Below are positions 43,950 through 46,089 of a stretch of 46,089 nucleotides of DNA, piece after piece. The position numbers and the translations under genes are program-made. Numbering within the stretch: position 1 is the stretch's first letter; each line of letters starts with the position of its first letter. The stretch spans positions 1,354,148 to 1,400,236 of the forward strand of contig BFEA01000343.1 in the NCBI GenBank assembly GCA_003427395.1, written 5' to 3'. Under the pieces are notes generated by a model. The model was given only the letters and a program-made list of their open reading frames with translations. It ran no database searches and had not been told where the DNA came from. The stretch comes from Chara braunii (lineage: Eukaryota; Streptophyta; Charophyceae; Charales; Characeae).

Positions 43950-44267
43950 GCTGGCGTGGGAACAGGCCAGAAATAGCCTGTTCCGAAACCCAGTTTTCGT
44001 GCCTGAATCTTAGGGCAGGTCGAAACAAATGAGGGCCTAAAAATAGCCCAGGGCCTAAGAATAGCCCTCCGTTTCAGGCTGGAAAAACTCTGGGTCTGAA
44101 AGACCCAGAAATAGGCTGAAACGGAGTAGGGCCTGCAGGCCCTCGTTTTTCAGTTTTCAGGCTGAAACGACCGGGGCCTGTAGATCCTAAGTTTTAGGCT
44201 TTTAGGCTGAATGTCCGGGACGGGTCCTACAGGGCCCGTGTGGCTACGCAGTATGCCACACCTCCTG

Positions 44268-44391
44268 TATAGCCTGACTACTGTCTTCACCCGAATAGAA
44301 CGCCCGGTCATTATAGCTGTATATTTGGCACAACTTTCAGTCCAGATGCAGCGATAATGACCGGGCGTTCTATTCAGGTATAGCCTGACTA
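44268..44391. mobile_element. 98-bp hairpin MITE flanked by a 13-bp direct repeat
   Basis: Perfect 22-bp inverted arms starting GAATAGAACGCCCGGTCATT lie at 44293-44314 and 44354-44375. The left end CTGTCTTCACCCGAATA (44281-44297) differs at two bases from the TIR of the MITE at 23619, and TA lies outside each end. The right end appears to lack about ten bases of the terminal repeat. TATAGCCTGACTA occurs on both sides (44268-44280 and 44379-44391), longer than a simple TA duplication. Confidence 0.65.
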
Positions 44392-44799
44392 GTGGCAGGT
44401 AGGGAGTGACAGGTGAGTTGCGAGAAGAAGAACGAAAAGGAGATTCACATGCAGATACATTTAAAAACGTTTTTTTCCCACAGCAACATAAATGTACCTC
44501 CACATGGATCTTCTGTGGCTGGAGATGCATATGCAGGTGCATTTACGTTGCGGTCAGCAAAAATCTTTTAGCCCTTTTGTCTCTGTGGAATTGAAATGGA
44601 TAAGGCTTGTGGAACTTCGCCTGGAGAAAGTGGAACAGGAAAGCTAGACAAAAAGGATTCAGAACTGTCACTATTGCTGCCCAAATACGAAAAATGGCGA
44701 GTGTACCTTCCTCATTTTGCACGAAAGATAAACTTGCCACTTTGCTTATGTACATGTGCTGCTTTTTGACTGGATAATGGATATGGTGTGTGAATCAAC
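44392..44799. other. Unassigned stretch
   Basis: One short plus-strand frame (44596-44769, 57 codons, MDKACGTSPGESGTGK...) is the only candidate. It matches nothing I recognise and has no clear splice context. Confidence 0.4.
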
Positions 44800-44810
44800 A
44801 GATTCGACGG

Positions 44811-44853
<43 letters not shown>

Positions 44854-45070
44854 CAATTGATTGATTGATCGATTGATTGATTGATTGGTTGGTTGATTGA
44901 TTGATTGATTGATTGGTCGGTCGGGACCTCCGACGACGACGACGACGACGACGACGGCGGAGGAGGAGGAGGAGGACGGAGGAGGTCCCAACAACGGAAG
45001 AGGTCTCGACGACAGAGGAGGTCCCGATCGAGGAGGAGGAGGAGGAGGAGGAGGTCCCAACTCCCGACCG

Positions 45071-45113
<43 letters not shown>

Positions 45114-45450
45114 CCGTCGAACCTATTGATTCGACAGGATCTTGAACAAATCAATAGATTCGACGGGACTTGATTGATTGATTGATTGATTGAGTGAGTA
45201 AGTGAGTGATTGAGTGAGTGATTGATTGATTGAGTGATTGATTGATTGAGTGAGTGAGTGAGTGAGTGAGTGAGTGAGTGAGTGAGTGAGTGAGTGAGTG
45301 AGTGAGTCAGTGAGTGAGTGAGTGCGTGATTGATTGATTGATTGATTGGTCGGTCGGGAGTCGGGACCTCCTCCTCCTCCTCCTCCTCCTCCTCCTTCTC
45401 GATCGGGACCTCCTCCGTCGTCGGGACCTCCTCTCCCTCCTCCTCCTCCG
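44800..45450. repeat. Palindromic composite of tetra- and trinucleotide repeats
   Basis: A module of GATTCGACGGG, (ATTG)n, GGTCGGTCGGGA and CCTCC plus trinucleotide runs occurs forward at 44800-44945. It is inverted at about 44990-45120, then forward again at 45155-45450. In the third copy many ATTG units have become GAGT. The unique spacers match between copies in the expected orientation. Confidence 0.88.
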
Positions 45451-45529
45451 TTTCGCCGCAAAGTCAAATCCCGTCATTTTAGACGTCAGAAACCCCGCTC
45501 TCCTCTTTTTTTTTTTCTTCTTCCGCCTA

Positions 45530-45560
<31 letters not shown>

Positions 45561-45617
45561 AAGAAGAAGAAGAAGAAGAAGAGGAGGAGGAGGAGGAGAA
45601 GAGAAGAAGAAGAAGAA

Positions 45618-45653
<36 letters not shown>

Positions 45654-46015
45654 GAAGAAAAGATGGCGAAGAGGAGGGGGAGGAGAAGAGGAGGAGGAGA
45701 TCGAGACGGGGAGTAGTTGGAGAAGATGACGGGGAGGAGGAGTTCAACAAGAAGAAGAAGAAAAAAAAAAAAAAGGAAAAAAATAAGCGCGTGCTGACAT
45801 GGCAGCCGCGCGGCGATTACAAGACGACGAGGAGAAGCTGGAGAGTTGGAAAAAAAGAAGGTGGAGAAGAAGAAGAAGAAGAAGTAGAAGAAGAAAAAGA
45901 AGAAGAAGAAGAAGAAGAAGAAGAAGAAAAAAAAGATGGCGAGGAGGAGAAGAAGAAGACGACGACGACGAAGAAGAAGAAGAAGAAGAAGAAGAAGAAG
46001 AAGAAGAGGGCAACG
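45530..46015. repeat. (GAA)n-rich microsatellite region
   Basis: Long AAG/GAA and GAG runs, interrupted by about 100 bp of more complex sequence near 45775-45850. Open frames here are artefacts of the trinucleotide repeat. Confidence 0.93.
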
Positions 46016-46041
46016 AGGAGGAGAGAGATGGCCGACGAGTT

Positions 46042-46043
<2 letters not shown>

Positions 46044-46089
<46 letters not shown>
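46044..46089. repeat. (CT)n microsatellite at the window edge
   Basis: CT units run to the last base, mirroring the (AG)n at position 1. Confidence 0.97.

Larger units (their letters stand above)
42918..44260 (-). mobile_element. Solo LTR of the element 1 family
   Basis: 1343 bp with the same ends as the LTR at 5647-6934 (TGTTGCATAC...GTATGCCACA on the plus strand). No polypurine tract, primer binding site or internal region adjoins it. Flanks TCTCC and CCTCC match at 4 of 5 bases, a possible decayed 5-bp target duplication. It lies outside the p25-alpha intron. It contains its own tandem expansions and two antisense CACAGGTAAGT motifs (43444-43454, 43508-43518). Confidence 0.85.

Noticed and set aside
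44596-44769. 57-codon plus-strand frame MDKACGTSPGESGTGK...
   Set aside because: Coding-like composition only; no homology, no splice context and no initiation context to support it.

Overview
This is a nuclear-type eukaryotic window packed with repeats. It holds one broken host gene, two large decayed Ty3/gypsy retrotransposons, a related solo LTR, a hAT element, a family of LINE fragments, tRNA-derived SINEs, several MITE-like elements and many micro- and minisatellites. The plant-type telomere-like CCCTAAA tracts and chromodomain-type Ty3/gypsy elements point to the green lineage. A TPPP/p25-alpha gene, a family tied to organisms with cilia or flagella, argues against a seed plant. My best inference is a streptophyte alga with flagellate sperm (Chara-like). 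That is an inference from content, not a database match.

Host gene. On the minus strand, exon 1 (30929-31120, 64 codons) and exon 2 (3582-3671, 30 codons) join in frame to give the N-terminal 94 residues of a p25-alpha protein. If the scaffold order is right, intron 1 is about 27.3 kb and contains both Ty3/gypsy elements, the hAT element, one LINE copy and the telomere-like minisatellites. Exon 2 is cut off by a sequencing adapter, so the rest of the gene is not seen.

Assembly state. Two copies of the 38-bp Nextera mate-pair junction (2852-2889 and 3544-3581) are embedded in the sequence, so the order of the pieces left of 3582 is not reliable. A run of N (18320-18949) lies inside the hAT element. 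The window begins and ends in long GA/CT microsatellites.

Layout. 1-2851: microsatellite, a 280-bp tandem array, a 33-bp array, then unrecognised sequence. 2852-3581: adapter-bounded piece with a SINE tail. 3582-3671: p25-alpha exon 2. 5647-12520: Ty3/gypsy element 1 (minus), with 3' LTR, PPT, pol, protease and gag; its 5' LTR is missing. 12760-13328: AT-rich junction. 13329-23272: Ty3/gypsy element 2 (minus), with a truncated 3' LTR, pol and gag full of C:G to T:A stops, and a hAT insertion in gag. 23619-25000: a TA-flanked MITE, then 31-bp and 83-bp minisatellites with telomere-like motifs. 26020-28380: LINE copy A (+). 28560-30910: satellites. 30929-31142: p25-alpha exon 1. 32290-36245: LINE copies B (+), C (-) and D (+). 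36974-41655: an unrelated 276-bp TIR element, a tandem duplication, a long palindrome, a 240-bp direct repeat and two oppositely oriented SINEs. 42918-44260: a second LTR of the element 1 family. 44281-46089: a hairpin MITE, then a palindromic composite of tetra- and trinucleotide repeats.

No bacterial features, CRISPR arrays, rRNA genes or complete tRNA genes are seen.
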